Positions 58,101-64,000 of a stretch of DNA of 64,000 nucleotides are shown here, piece after piece. The DNA comes from Gari tellinella (taxonomy: Eukaryota; Mollusca; Bivalvia; Cardiida; Psammobiidae), in contig OV277859.1 of assembly GCA_922989275.2 (NCBI GenBank), positions 82,332,198 to 82,396,197 of the forward strand. The letters run 5' to 3'. The translations under genes were made by a program, and so were the position numbers. Below the pieces are notes generated by a model that saw only the letters and a list, made by a program, of their open reading frames with translations, made no database searches and was not told the DNA's origin. The stretch's first letter is position 1; each line of letters starts with the position of its first letter.

Positions 58101-61100
58101 AAAGGATGTATGCACTGTAAGCACAAATACGAACGGACAAACTGTGGTACCTATTCCTCAATCTTACCCATTTCAAACAGTTAGGATCTAGATCAGGTGC
58201 TACATATGAGTTGTCTGATCAGAATGCAAACTGTATGACGCTTGTATCAGTATTCTACTCTTTCATGATCACATATTCGTGAGGTTTTTACCTCTTCGCC
58301 GTTTCATTGTCGTCTGCTTCAATTTTATTGTTTGCAAGATCGATTCACATTAAGATTCCATGTAGTATTACTTAAAATATATCAATACGAGTGTCAAACG
58401 GCGTCTGATCAGGACCAAAACTGTTTGAAAACGCGCCTTGTGCCTCATTGAGGGTAAAAGAGTTAACGCCAGAGCTTCAAAGTTTGATGTTGCATGCAAT
58501 TGCAGACGAACATTTTAGCAGACGATATATTGTAAAGACTAAAGGTTAACGGTGGTGAAAGGGTTAACCCATTACCTCATAGCCTGTTTCTTGTTTTGAA
58601 GACAGGTGATCACTTAAAGCAGGTTGAAAGTAAAGCAGAATGTGCCATAAGGCACATTCTGCTTTACTTTCAGCCTGCTTGAAGCTAAAATCTGCTAGGC
58701 CATATAAAATTTTTGTAATGGTAATTGTTCATGAGGGTATAAACTGGAACTACTTTTCTTCAGCGGAGTAATAAATTAAATACGCTAAAAGTCGCTTCCA
58801 TGGGGGAAAGGGTTATCATACTACATTGTACATGTAAATACTACGCGGCACACGCTGCTAGGCTTGCTGATGGTTTGAAAGAAAACTACTGGACTTATGG
58901 CTGCAATTGCTACTTTTCGGACCCTGAATCTAAGAATTATTCTATTTATGTTCACCTCACCTTAAACTGCCAATATACTGAAAATCCGTTTGTCATTTGG
59001 TGAATAGTAGTCCACTGGTTCACCGTGTCATACCAGTGATGATATTCCCTCTGATTGACGATGTGTGCCGTGCATTGTACTGCAATATCCATGTCAAGTT
59101 TACCAGTCCTTAAAATAAAGTAATTGGATACTAAATGTAATCGATAACCTGATAAATGGCGTATTCTTTCCGTTAAAATTTGAAAAAAACACACAAGTAT
59201 ACGCCATGAAATGAATAAAAAATGTAAATGTACTTCAGTCTTTCCACGTAATGACTGAAATTTACAGTCATTTAATGAAATAACTGATTAAACAGATTTA
59301 CCATAAGATAAACATATCTAATAATCTGTAAGTCAAAACATTTGTGGCGTGATCAGACTTCTCCAAACTATATAACATGTTTTTCACTGTTTGCTGCCCA
59401 TTTTACTCCTTCACGGCCTTGTCTCGAGTACAAAAACTATTTGCAAACAGTTTGAGTCAAGATCAGACGCCGAGCGGCTCAACATCTGTACAGGAACCAA
59501 ACTGTTCGACACTCATCATTGTTTATTACATAAACAAACTGACCCCTAGCGACGTACATATACTGGTCACGTTCAAACAGTGTACATGTGAAAAACATTT
59601 GACGAATTCAAACAGTATTGACTCTAATCAGAGGGCTCCTTTTGAAAAGGGGTCTCCGTGGCCTAGTGGTATAGTCACTGTGACTTACATCACTAAGCTC
59701 CTCACCGCTGTGAGTTCGAATCCCAGTAGGGTCGTTCGAATTTTTCATTTGGGGAAGCCTTCCAGCTGGCTTGCGGAAGGTCGGTGGTTCTACCCAGTTG
59801 CCGATTTGTGCCTGAAACAGTGCATAAAGAACTTCTGGGGTCTTCCTCCACCTATAATTAGCTGGACGTCGTGATATGACTGAAATACTGTTGAAAGCGA
59901 CGTAAAATCAAAACAAATCAAATCAAAATCCTTTTGTAAAGGGTTTTGCACTATTTGTTATTTTAATATATGCTATAAAAACGCTTACAGTGGAGAATCT
60001 GTTATTCTTTCCCAATATAAACGCATTTACGCTAAAACTATTATTTGCAGTGCAAACAGTTTGGAGCCAGATCAGACGCCGGGTAACCCGGCGTCTGATC
60101 AGGCTCCAAACTGTTTGCCACCAAGATAAACATGAAATATCAGAATTGTCCAAAAGTTGTTCTTTTCTACGTTTTAGCGCTTTGCGTTTGCGTACGTTTG
60201 CGTTTAAACGGGAAAGAATAACAGATTCTCCACTGTACGTATAGACAAAAGTTGACCAGCCTTCATCGGATACTGAAATTCTTTCATCTTAAGTTTCATG
60301 GATTAATGAATTGAACGTTTTGAAAAAAAAATCAAATCAATTATGCATTTTTATCACAAAACACGCAAAATATGCAGTGTAATATAAATCGTAAACACAA
60401 TATGCAGATAGTATGATACTAATTTACGATTTACTGAAATACTGTATAACTACCCCGACTGTAACAAAAGTTTAGTTTCACAAACTTGGAACACCTTGAG
60501 TCAGCGAAATATCTCCTAGTGTCCAATTGAGTTTATTTTCTCTTTGTTCCGAGCAACCAAAAAGAAAAGACTTTGTATTATTAACAGTGACTCAGAATAA
60601 GACTTATAAAACAGCTTGTAGCATGATCAAATCTGATTTTTGAAAATTTAACGTTACATTATAATGACTTCATATCATTGTAAGAATGTTATTCCGAAAA
60701 CAAAGGTGAGTATCAAAGAATCATTTCAGTCAATAAAAAGAACTGATTAGGGTGAACTCGAATTTCGAAAATTTAATATGTTGTCAGACAAGGCTTCTCA
60801 TAACATAAATTGTAGATGTTTCCCGTAACTTTACATTCCTAAATATTAATACCGCCCACAAAAAAATGTGTGTTAAATGTCATTAAGTTTAACTTTTACA
60901 TGATATCTGGTTTTCAGGTCTTAAACATCTGAAATTGACCACTTAAAGACTTTTCCTCATTCCATTGATGGACTATCCCCATTATCCTGGATAGGTGAGA
61001 AAAAGCATGCCGCTAATGCTTACCAATCTCAGTTTAACTGGTGAGGTCCAGCTTACACTCATGTTCTATTGCTTTTCAATGGTTATTTCTAACCAAACTA

Positions 61101-63188
61101 TCAAGTATAAGGTCGGGTCTCACACAAGACGCTTCAATGGTTCAATATGCACAATACCCATGCTTTTTGCAAGGAAATTGTCTGGCAAGGCCTTATGACC
61201 AAAAGGTTGTCAGGAGATGTCTTTAACACTGGATGTCCTTGCAAGTTTTTTGTTTATGGTCTCTAAACTATGTACATATGGCACATTAAGCGGTTTCCTG
61301 CAGAGTTAGTGTTTGGTTTCACTTACTTTGCAAGGTTTAAGACGTCATGGACAATTTGGTATCTGTTTAGGAAGGGTATCACCTGAAACCATTAGAATCA
61401 TATCAGCTGTTGAAATTGTTACACTTTAAAACAAATTCATTCCCACTTTTTGCAAAATAAACAAAATCCTTGCTTTGAAAAAAAAAAGACATATTATATT
61501 GCAAAATAGTGTAGACCATGCCAAGGCGACACGTGAGTTACAATTTTTGATCAAGGTCTACGCTGTCATACAAGTGAAGCAACATAATTATGTAGATGCG
61601 TCAAACAGACGCTCTGTCTCTGATGCGGCGGCTGGATTTGATCGGCTCTATTTGCCATGCGATACGTTTGAATTTCGTTCCAACAACATAGCTCAAATAC
61701 AATGCAATAAAACGTATAACATATCCGTAAATTGTTTAAGCCCTCAGCATGCTCAGCGCGACTTGGCTTCCATTTGCAAACAGTTTTGATCAAGATCAGA
61801 CACCACGTTACACGGCGTCTGCTCTGGATCTAAACCGTGTGCCATTCATTTTCAACATTCGTACGTAAAATATTTTTTATTCATTGTCGCAGACTATACT
61901 TGAAGTAGACGACAATTTAACACGATAAGAGTTAAAACATGTTGACTATTTATTGCGAAATAAGTGTTAAGTATTTTGTAGTCTGATCAGGAAACTATTT
62001 CAATGGCACCTCAGTTAAGTGGTCTCCTCACTGCTACTGACAGTATACAGTTATTCCATGTGTGTTTGGGAACAGAGTCTACCCGAGGCCGATAGACCCT
62101 GATAACGAGGATAAAAGTTTTGATAATTCCCCTAACACATTCAAATAGCCGGTTTATTACCTAATTAACTAGATTTTAGAAAATCTGAGCCAAAGTACAA
62201 ATGAAACAAATTTTGATTCATCATTTTGAGTTTTTGACAGATGTCTGATAAATTATAAGCGTCTTTATGTTTACATTCGCACATTATTGTAAGGTTCTGG
62301 TCCGTTTTGATTTTTGGTTTAAAGGATAGCAGCGAAACTTGGTATGTATAACGAACTCGTCTCATTGATTATAGTATTGTTTTAGATAATAGTAAAGCAT
62401 AAAAAGGTATTAAACCTTCACCAGACACCAATAAATGACAGTTATTAAATACTGTTTCATTACAATACGACAGACTTCTATTTGACCCTGATTTTTAAAC
62501 TTCTACGCATCTTTTTTCACACGTGACACATTTCGCAATAGAGGTCAACAGTTTAAACAGTTTCCCCCGAATAAGGCAATGTTAGAACAATACGTCAAAA
62601 CAGTCAAAACTAACTAATTACAAGTAATATAGAGCATTATAGAATGAGCGGATCTGGTGCAAGCAAACAACCATGACACTAATCCAACAAAGAGTGGCTC
62701 TGTATGTAAAGAATTCAAATTGATTGACATCAATTTCGATATTTCATAAGTTTAACTACTTCCCACCGTCAAACGAAGATATGACGGTGAAATGACCGTT
62801 AAATTTTCAAAATATAAGTAATTAGCTAATGGAAACCTCGCGACGAGTAAATTCTTTTTTACGAACAGTTACAGACTTTCCAATTTGTCCTAACTTATAT
62901 GTGAAATGCTCATTATGTCTTTTTGTAACCATATGCGGTCACTACCGATTAGCCTTGTCTCGAAGACATAGAGATTAATAGATGTAGACGTATTTTTCTA
63001 CATTGTACATTTATTTGAAATATATTTAAGTATTTAATATGTTACCGTATAGTCAGTGTCCAGTTGTTTGCAGATAGCCTCCCAGTTCCTGCGGTCATAG
63101 TTAACCATGAAAAACCCCATGGCCTGGAGGTTTCCAATAATCCAGTTGTCCCCCGTTGGACTGGGGATCCTATCACTTTGGAACAGCG
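37026..63188 (-). CDS. M1 zinc aminopeptidase (aminopeptidase N / ERAP-like), 3' nine exons
   Basis: Spliced gene on the minus strand; exons 63188-63046, 61382-61327, 59108-58961, 54854-54775, 51919-51812, 49673-49512, 39011-38898, 37572-37497 and 37166-37026. Joined they give 341 codons and a stop with every split codon in phase and GT-AG at each intron. Diagnostic stretches in order: MGFFMVNYDRRNW (family GYYRVNYD..NW), LNRYQIVHDVLNLAKTG (NRAQ.I.DA..LA..G), REYHHWYDTVNQW, YNFGVKASVDFA, VYCNAVRYGGEKEW, LAWDLFRSNYEDI, and the C-terminal LERF...VKENIKWV. This is the helical ERAP1-like C-terminal domain of M1 peptidases, type II membrane or secreted enzymes that trim N-terminal residues. The HExxH zinc site and GAMEN motif would be encoded beyond the window, so activity cannot be judged. 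Several usually conserved residues differ. Introns hold dozens of MITEs and a 9-kb foldback element. Confidence 0.95.
37337..37405. repeat. Decayed hairpin core in last intron
   Basis: AGCAGTTTGGCTCCTGATCA ... GCCATCTGATTTGGATTAAA; no termini found. Confidence 0.6.
37497..37572 (-). CDS. Aminopeptidase exon 8 of window
   Basis: 76-nt exon giving K (split) LGASSTMTLLSEISSGFN and TELRLKE; donor GAG|GTAAGA. Matches the ...TRRFST..EL.....F segment. Confidence 0.95.
37672..37885. mobile_element. Family A MITE, core deleted
   Basis: TACAATGGAAAAAAACGTTT ... AATAACGTATTATCCACTGT; the hairpin keeps one partial arm (GTTTGGAGCCGCATAAGACA). Confidence 0.85.
38235..38730 (-). pseudogene. Second Tc1-like transposase remnant
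   Basis: Minus strand reads HVALRRYFVSW ... NRPISSKTVVNRLRERGIR (the DNA-binding domain signature), then after decay SLIVISGTLNAKRYRDLVLL and GDVVLPVT, equivalent to the LIVINGNLNAQRYRDEIL segment of Tc1 transposases. Multiple stops and frameshifts, and the stretch with the first catalytic Asp is unrecognisable. Much older or faster decayed than the copy at 10.6-11.9 kb. It sits in an intron of the aminopeptidase gene in the same orientation. Confidence 0.75.
38898..39011 (-). CDS. Aminopeptidase exon 7 of window
   Basis: Acceptor GTTTTCAG|A completes an Arg codon; encodes YVEMMISTSN, YTALSYIKSD, LCLAWDLFRSNYEDIME; donor AA|GTAAGT. Corresponds to RYLE...P..G..LAWDF...NW..I of the family. Confidence 0.95.
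39099..39278. mobile_element. Family L MITE
   Basis: GGGCCCGTTTTACTAAACAA ... AGTAAAACGGGCCC termini; inside, GATTTGCGTAAGTCAAA and GACTTACGCAAAAATTTTG are inverted. Confidence 0.88.
39299..39421 (-). other. Intronic coding-like patch, unassigned
   Basis: The minus strand after TTGCAG| reads WEVSESENEFMAMRNSLK then TYFTLGYIQMSDGAFVAGKT without stops, with codon-like composition unlike the neighbouring MITE. No GT donor gives a convincing exon, and exons 49512 and 39011 already join in phase. Could be a decayed alternative exon or a retroposed fragment. Confidence 0.25.
39457..39692. mobile_element. Family H MITE, decayed
   Basis: TAACCATTTTAATCTCAATG ... GCAGTGAAAGGGTCAA ends, GCTTACAAGCGCG, half core GTTTGGATCCTAATCAGACG, and GCAGGCGACAATGAAACG. 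Confidence 0.75.
39784..39792. repeat. Target-site duplication, left copy
   Basis: AATATTTAG, identical to 48811-48819, directly abutting the foldback element. Confidence 0.95.
39793..42345. repeat. Left foldback arm
   Basis: Unique 190-bp cap, then 163-bp units each composed of three ~54-bp subrepeats that share TGTCGAATTTCGACGTTCGA but differ in linkers (TTCTTAAACACATTAC, TATACAAAGTCGGCAAATTG, CTGCAAGTAAGGGAAAAGTC). Beyond 41500 units diverge strongly. Short open frames here are repeat artefacts. Confidence 0.93.
43101..43935. mobile_element. Three decayed family D MITEs
   Basis: 43101-43344 (GCTGTTTCTAGTATTGAAGA, hairpin GACCAGTTCTGCTTTGCGTT), 43375-43759 (a composite of two cores, ending CAATGGGTTAA) and 43791-43935 (TTAACCCTTTGTTCCATAGA, core shortened to GCTAAATGCGCATTGAGAC). 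All are more diverged than the intact D copies outside the loop. Confidence 0.75.
44375..44765 (+). other. Duplicated protein-like segment in foldback loop
   Basis: In the plus strand, about 44390-44455 reads LIVSNRVDKREVQCNPPQTD IKKTKS and about 44686-44757 reads ILVNNNTDRREVLCCPAQPD KYIKKHS, clearly related (V.N..D.REV.C.P.Q.D...KK..S). The second lies in a 102-codon open frame (44620-44928). No family is recognised. May be a captured host-gene fragment or an old internal repeat. Confidence 0.4.
45459..45703. mobile_element. Family D MITE, decayed
   Basis: CATAGCCAATTTCTATTTAT, AAAGTAAAGCAGAATGATCC, and AGTAAATGGTTAA right end. Confidence 0.75.
46676..46800. mobile_element. Family D MITE fragment
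   Basis: TCCTAGCAGATGGTA, GGAAGTAAAGCAGAATGCGC and CATCCTGTTTTACTTTCAA core. Confidence 0.7.
46830..48810. repeat. Right foldback arm
   Basis: Reverse complement of the left arm: decayed units to 47305, then eight 163-bp units, then the 187-bp cap. One unit fewer than the left arm. Confidence 0.93.
48811..48819. repeat. Target-site duplication, right copy
   Basis: AATATTTAG, identical to 39784-39792. Confidence 0.95.
48840..49065 (+). mobile_element. tRNA-derived SINE-like element, second type
   Basis: ACCGGCGGACGGTAACACG ... GAGTTCGATCCCCCGCCGGA has acceptor-like GGCGG/CCGCC pairing and a box-B T loop, then a body (CCATGTATCAGTGCTCATGT, GGTCTCTATGGAAAGAGAG) unlike the 59.65-kb SINE. Minus-strand frame here is an artefact. 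Confidence 0.65.
49090..49396. mobile_element. Two decayed family D remnants
   Basis: 49110-49214 (TTTTACTTTAACCTGCTTTA ... AGGTAACAGGTTAA) and 49220-49396 (TTGCTTTAAGCTACTATCTG ... GGGTAGTGGGCTAA), apparently two half elements. Confidence 0.7.
49512..49673 (-). CDS. Aminopeptidase exon 6 of window
   Basis: 162-nt exon, acceptor ATCCAG|G, donor AG|GTACAC. Encodes ASITDDLQEF, VYCNAVRYGGEKEWKFML, FETSGDMAAI, KAMACTGERRLLV; strongest family match (NLR..VYC..I..GG..EW.F / ALAC). The donor AG pairs in phase 2 with the next exon across the foldback-bearing intron. Confidence 0.97.
49760..49984. mobile_element. Family A MITE, unpaired termini
   Basis: Left TACAGTAAAGAATCTGTTAT and right AATAACGTTTTCTCCCCTGT belong to two terminal subtypes (GAATCTG and AAAACG); compare 59986 where both ends are GAATCTG. 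Confidence 0.88.
49985..50960. other. Intronic sequence, half core at 50903-50960
   Basis: AT-rich intron. Near the right end AAACAGTTTGAATTCTGATC AGACGCC is joined to GTGTGAAAAGAGCACTATAT, the same tail as the SINE-like insertion at 36.6 kb. Confidence 0.5.
50962..51154. mobile_element. Family J MITE
   Basis: CAGGGCTCCAGATAAGAGGG ... CCTTATCTGGAGCTCTG with a perfect centre TAGAATCGTCTC / GAGACGATTCTA. The short terminal repeat resembles hAT-type ends but target duplication is not clean (AAATCG / AAATCA). Confidence 0.88.
51812..51919 (-). CDS. Aminopeptidase exon 5 of window
   Basis: Acceptor ATCATTTCAG|T completes the Gly codon; encodes IANLIITQSYNFGVKASVDF then AVSQIGLWMNDPAKK with a split Pro codon at CC|GTAAGT. 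Matches LR..I...AC..G...C...A..LF..W of the family. Confidence 0.95.
52059..52200. mobile_element. Family H MITE
   Basis: TTAACCCTTTCGCTCTCAAT, GACGCTTAAAAGCGC, hairpin GCAAACAGTTTGGACCCTGA / TCAGGACCCAAACTGTTTGA. Right end not delimited. Confidence 0.8.
52920..53289. mobile_element. Family B MITE
   Basis: TACAGTGTTCCCTCTCTACA ... TTGTAGAGAGGGAACGATGT, perfect core hairpin around GACGCCGCGTAACGCGGC. The best full-length B copy in the window. Confidence 0.95.
53300..53635 (-). mobile_element. tRNA-derived SINE-like element, third type
   Basis: Minus strand: GTGGCGGTAGTGTTGAAGTG box-A region, GTCGTTAGTTCGATCCCCCA box B, then a ~250-bp body (GGGTCTGAGCCGGTACTGCG, GGCAGCTCACTGATTGGGG). Intronic, same orientation as the host gene. 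Confidence 0.65.
54044..54295. mobile_element. Family D MITE (TTAA)
   Basis: TTAACCCTTTACCTTATAGA ... AGGGTAAAGGGTTAA, 252 bp, near-perfect hairpin. Confidence 0.95.
54355..54606. mobile_element. Family D MITE, terminal TTAT
   Basis: TTATCCCTTTCCCCCATAGA ... GGGTAAAGGGTTAT, same orientation as the copy 60 bases away. Both ends show TTAT, a possible variant target duplication. Confidence 0.93.
54775..54854 (-). CDS. Aminopeptidase exon 4 of window
   Basis: 80-nt exon, acceptor CTTTGCAG|, donor GG|GTAAGAG. Encodes KFMAELLKQPYEVVSGLS then QSSEEYPS with a split Gly codon, aligning with the ...PLY..LGW segment. Confidence 0.92.
54855..56855. other. Intronic sequence, no further exon seen
   Basis: AT-rich; 55600-55950 has repeated ATAGCCA / AACAGTTTAA phrases. 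Open frames at 55159-55439, 56035-56274 and 56479-56853 have no recognised motif. Confidence 0.4.
56856..57216. mobile_element. Family B MITE
   Basis: TACAGCGCTCCCTCTCTACA ... GTAGAGAGGGAGCATTGTA, perfect core; opposite orientation to 52920. Confidence 0.95.
57457..57707. mobile_element. Family D MITE (TTAA)
   Basis: TTAACCCATTACCCCATAGC ... GGGGTACTTGGTTAA, near-perfect hairpin around GTGCCTTAAGGCAC. Confidence 0.95.
57870..58102. repeat. Dispersed repeat I, copy 1
   Basis: CTGGTCCTTTGGAATCATTG ... GCTTAAGCTGGTGCTAGGGG ... GGATCTCCCCTTATTCAGAT; reappears inverted at 63505-63700 and partly at 63775-63872. Nature unknown. Confidence 0.88.
58180..58465. mobile_element. Family H MITE, decayed
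   Basis: A core half (GGATCTAGATCAGGTGCTAC) at 58182, TTTTTACCTCTTCGCCGTTT, CATTGTCGTCTGCTTCAATT, then GGCGTCTGATCAGGACCAAA and GAGGGTAAAAGAGTTAA. Confidence 0.75.
58564..58816. mobile_element. Family D MITE (TTAA/TTAT)
   Basis: TTAACCCATTACCTCATAGC ... TGGGGGAAAGGGTTAT, near-perfect hairpin. Ends 145 bases downstream of aminopeptidase exon 3. Confidence 0.95.
58961..59108 (-). CDS. Aminopeptidase exon 3 of window
   Basis: TGKLDMDIAVQCTAHIVNQR then EYHHWYDTVNQWTTIHQM and TNGFSVYWQFK, acceptor TTTTAAG|G, donor AAG|GTGAGG, phase 0 end. Corresponds to the LTKYL..E.DYVPW.A..N.L segment. Confidence 0.95.
59440..59510. repeat. Decayed hairpin core
   Basis: GCAAACAGTTTGAGTCAAGA / CAGGAACCAAACTGTTCGAC. 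Confidence 0.65.
59649..59929 (+). mobile_element. tRNA-derived SINE, full length
   Basis: GGGTCTCCGTGGCCTAGTGG carries box A and GTGAGTTCGAATCCCAGTAG box B; then the central domain (TTGGGGAAGCCTTCCAGCTG, GGAAGGTCGGTGGTTCTACC, TTCTGGGGTCTTCCTCCACC, GTGATATGACTGAAATACTG) and an AAATC-repeat tail. Flanked by CCTTTTGAAAAGGG (59638) and CCTTTTGTAAAGGG (59930), a 14-bp target duplication with one mismatch. The central domain is one I know from molluscan and other invertebrate SINEs (MetaSINE-like; name from memory). Confidence 0.93.
59986..60237. mobile_element. Family A MITE, best preserved
   Basis: TACAGTGGAGAATCTGTTAT ... ATAACAGATTCTCCACTGTA, perfectly matched ends and core hairpin around CCGGGTAACCCGG. 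Confidence 0.95.
60238..61326. other. Intronic sequence, nothing seen
   Basis: AT-rich, no element recognised. Confidence 0.4.
61327..61382 (-). CDS. Aminopeptidase exon 2 of window
   Basis: 56-nt exon between GTTTCAG| and AA|GTAAGTG, encoding VIPFLNRYQIVHDVLNLA and two bases of a Lys codon completed by the next exon. Matches the NRAQ-I-DA-LA motif of the family. Confidence 0.95.
61383..63045. other. Intronic sequence with one hairpin core at 61775-61850
   Basis: GCAAACAGTTTTGATCAAGA ... GTCTGCTCTGGATCTAAACC is a decayed core with ACCACGTTACACGG centre. No further exon is needed between the flanking exons. Confidence 0.5.
63046..63188 (-). CDS. Aminopeptidase exon 1 of window
   Basis: Encodes LFQSDRIPSP through TGDNWIIGNL, MGFFMVNYDRRNW and CKQLDTDYT, ending phase 0 at donor ACG|GTAACA. 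Start chosen at the acceptor CTTTTTTATAG|CG because of its pyrimidine run; a later AG (CCCCAG|T) is possible, which would shorten the exon and change the start phase. Confidence 0.9.
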
Positions 63189-63504
63189 CTATAAAAAAGA
63201 ATATAAAAACTGTAGAAAGTATTACATAGGATTAGGCCAACCAGTATAGACCCGGAAGAGACTCCTGATTCTGTAATATATATGCCAAGCTATATTGAAG
63301 CATAAGCATATCGAGTGTATAAACACAATATATGTATATGTTCATGGATTTAATTAGGAAATAATAAATTCATACCTGTGTTTTATTGTGCATTAGAACA
63401 CGGGTAGGACTTGAGATGCGTAGTTATTTAATACACGTGTTCGATCAATCAATAAAACACTGGTATTTTTAAATTATATCGATTCTAACATTTCAATTCA
63501 ATAA

Positions 63505-63872
63505 ATCTGAATAAGGGGAGATCCTTTGAAAGCACAGAAAACAAAGCAAATACTGAAAATTGCAGACTCGGTTTAATTGAGTCTGTTCATGAGCAATACT
63601 GAAATATGCAACAGTGCTCACGCCCCCTAGCACCAGCTTAAGCGGAATTCAACTGTAAATGCGCTGAAATCAATGATTCCAAAGGACCAGAAAGTATAAT
63701 AACAATGAGAATGAAGTACGGCGCGACCTTTTACAGCCGCCACACAAGCACCTAACATCTGCTGTTGTGAATTATATAAATCTGAATAAGGGGAGATCCT
63801 TTGAAACACAGAAAACAAAGCAAATACTGAAAATTGCAGACTCGGTTTAATTGAGTCCGTTCATTCAACCAC
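63505..63872. repeat. Dispersed repeat I, copies 2 and 3
   Basis: 63505-63700 is the reverse complement of 57870-58102; 63775-63872 repeats AAATCTGAATAAGGGGAGAT ... GGTTTAATTGAGTC in the same orientation as copy 2. From 63873 to the edge nothing is seen. Confidence 0.88.
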
Positions 63873-64000
63873 GTTTGCACCGACGCAACGGCGCTTCATT
63901 TCTTGGCGTACGCATTTTCGAAGGCATATTACGCCAGTTACGTCACATTTCAGCCGTAACAGCGCGTGCTTGTTTATTGAGAATTCAAACACAGTTGCGT

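Noticed and set aside
62165..62365. Candidate exon with KDAYNLSD (minus)
   Set aside because: Resembles the INDAYNLA motif but lacks a GT donor at the right place; 61382-61327 fits exactly in phase and motif.

Overview
The window looks like AT-rich nuclear DNA of a marine or freshwater invertebrate, most likely a bivalve mollusc. This rests on the dense layering of short hairpin transposons, on tRNA-derived SINEs of a kind I associate with molluscs, and on a spliced gene with GT-AG introns. Species is not determined; a dreissenid or other heterodont bivalve is only a guess from memory of the hairpin core sequence.

The one host gene I can support is on the minus strand from about 63.2 kb down to 37.0 kb. 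It is the 3' part (nine exons, 341 codons plus stop) of an M1-family zinc aminopeptidase (aminopeptidase N / ERAP-like). All eight splice junctions agree in reading phase and the exons cover the C-terminal helical domain to the stop codon. The catalytic half lies beyond the right edge of the window.

The most striking object lies inside one intron of this gene. It is a 9,018-bp foldback-type element (39793-48810) with a perfect 9-bp target duplication. Its inverted arms are about 2.5 and 2.0 kb and are built from tandem 163-bp higher-order units, each made of three ~54-bp subrepeats rich in TCGA palindromes. A ~4.5-kb loop holds no recognisable transposase. The element is most of a 10.5-kb intron.

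The rest is a repeat landscape. From 0 to 37 kb there is no host gene: purine-rich low-complexity DNA (0-3.3 kb), a ~160-bp tandem repeat (4.6-5.5 kb), SINEs, a dead Tc1-like transposase interrupted by a TA-inserting MITE (10.6-11.9 kb), a LINE ORF2 tail (17.4-17.9 kb), an internally amplified palindromic MITE (21.5-22.2 kb), a 57-bp minisatellite (31.5 kb), and many copies of about ten MITE families (called A to L here). Two hairpin core modules recur in families with quite different termini, which suggests modular exchange between non-autonomous transposons. Nested insertions (SINE-like in D in A at 36.2-36.95 kb; D in F at 30.0 kb; C in Tc1 at 11.1 kb) give a relative chronology.
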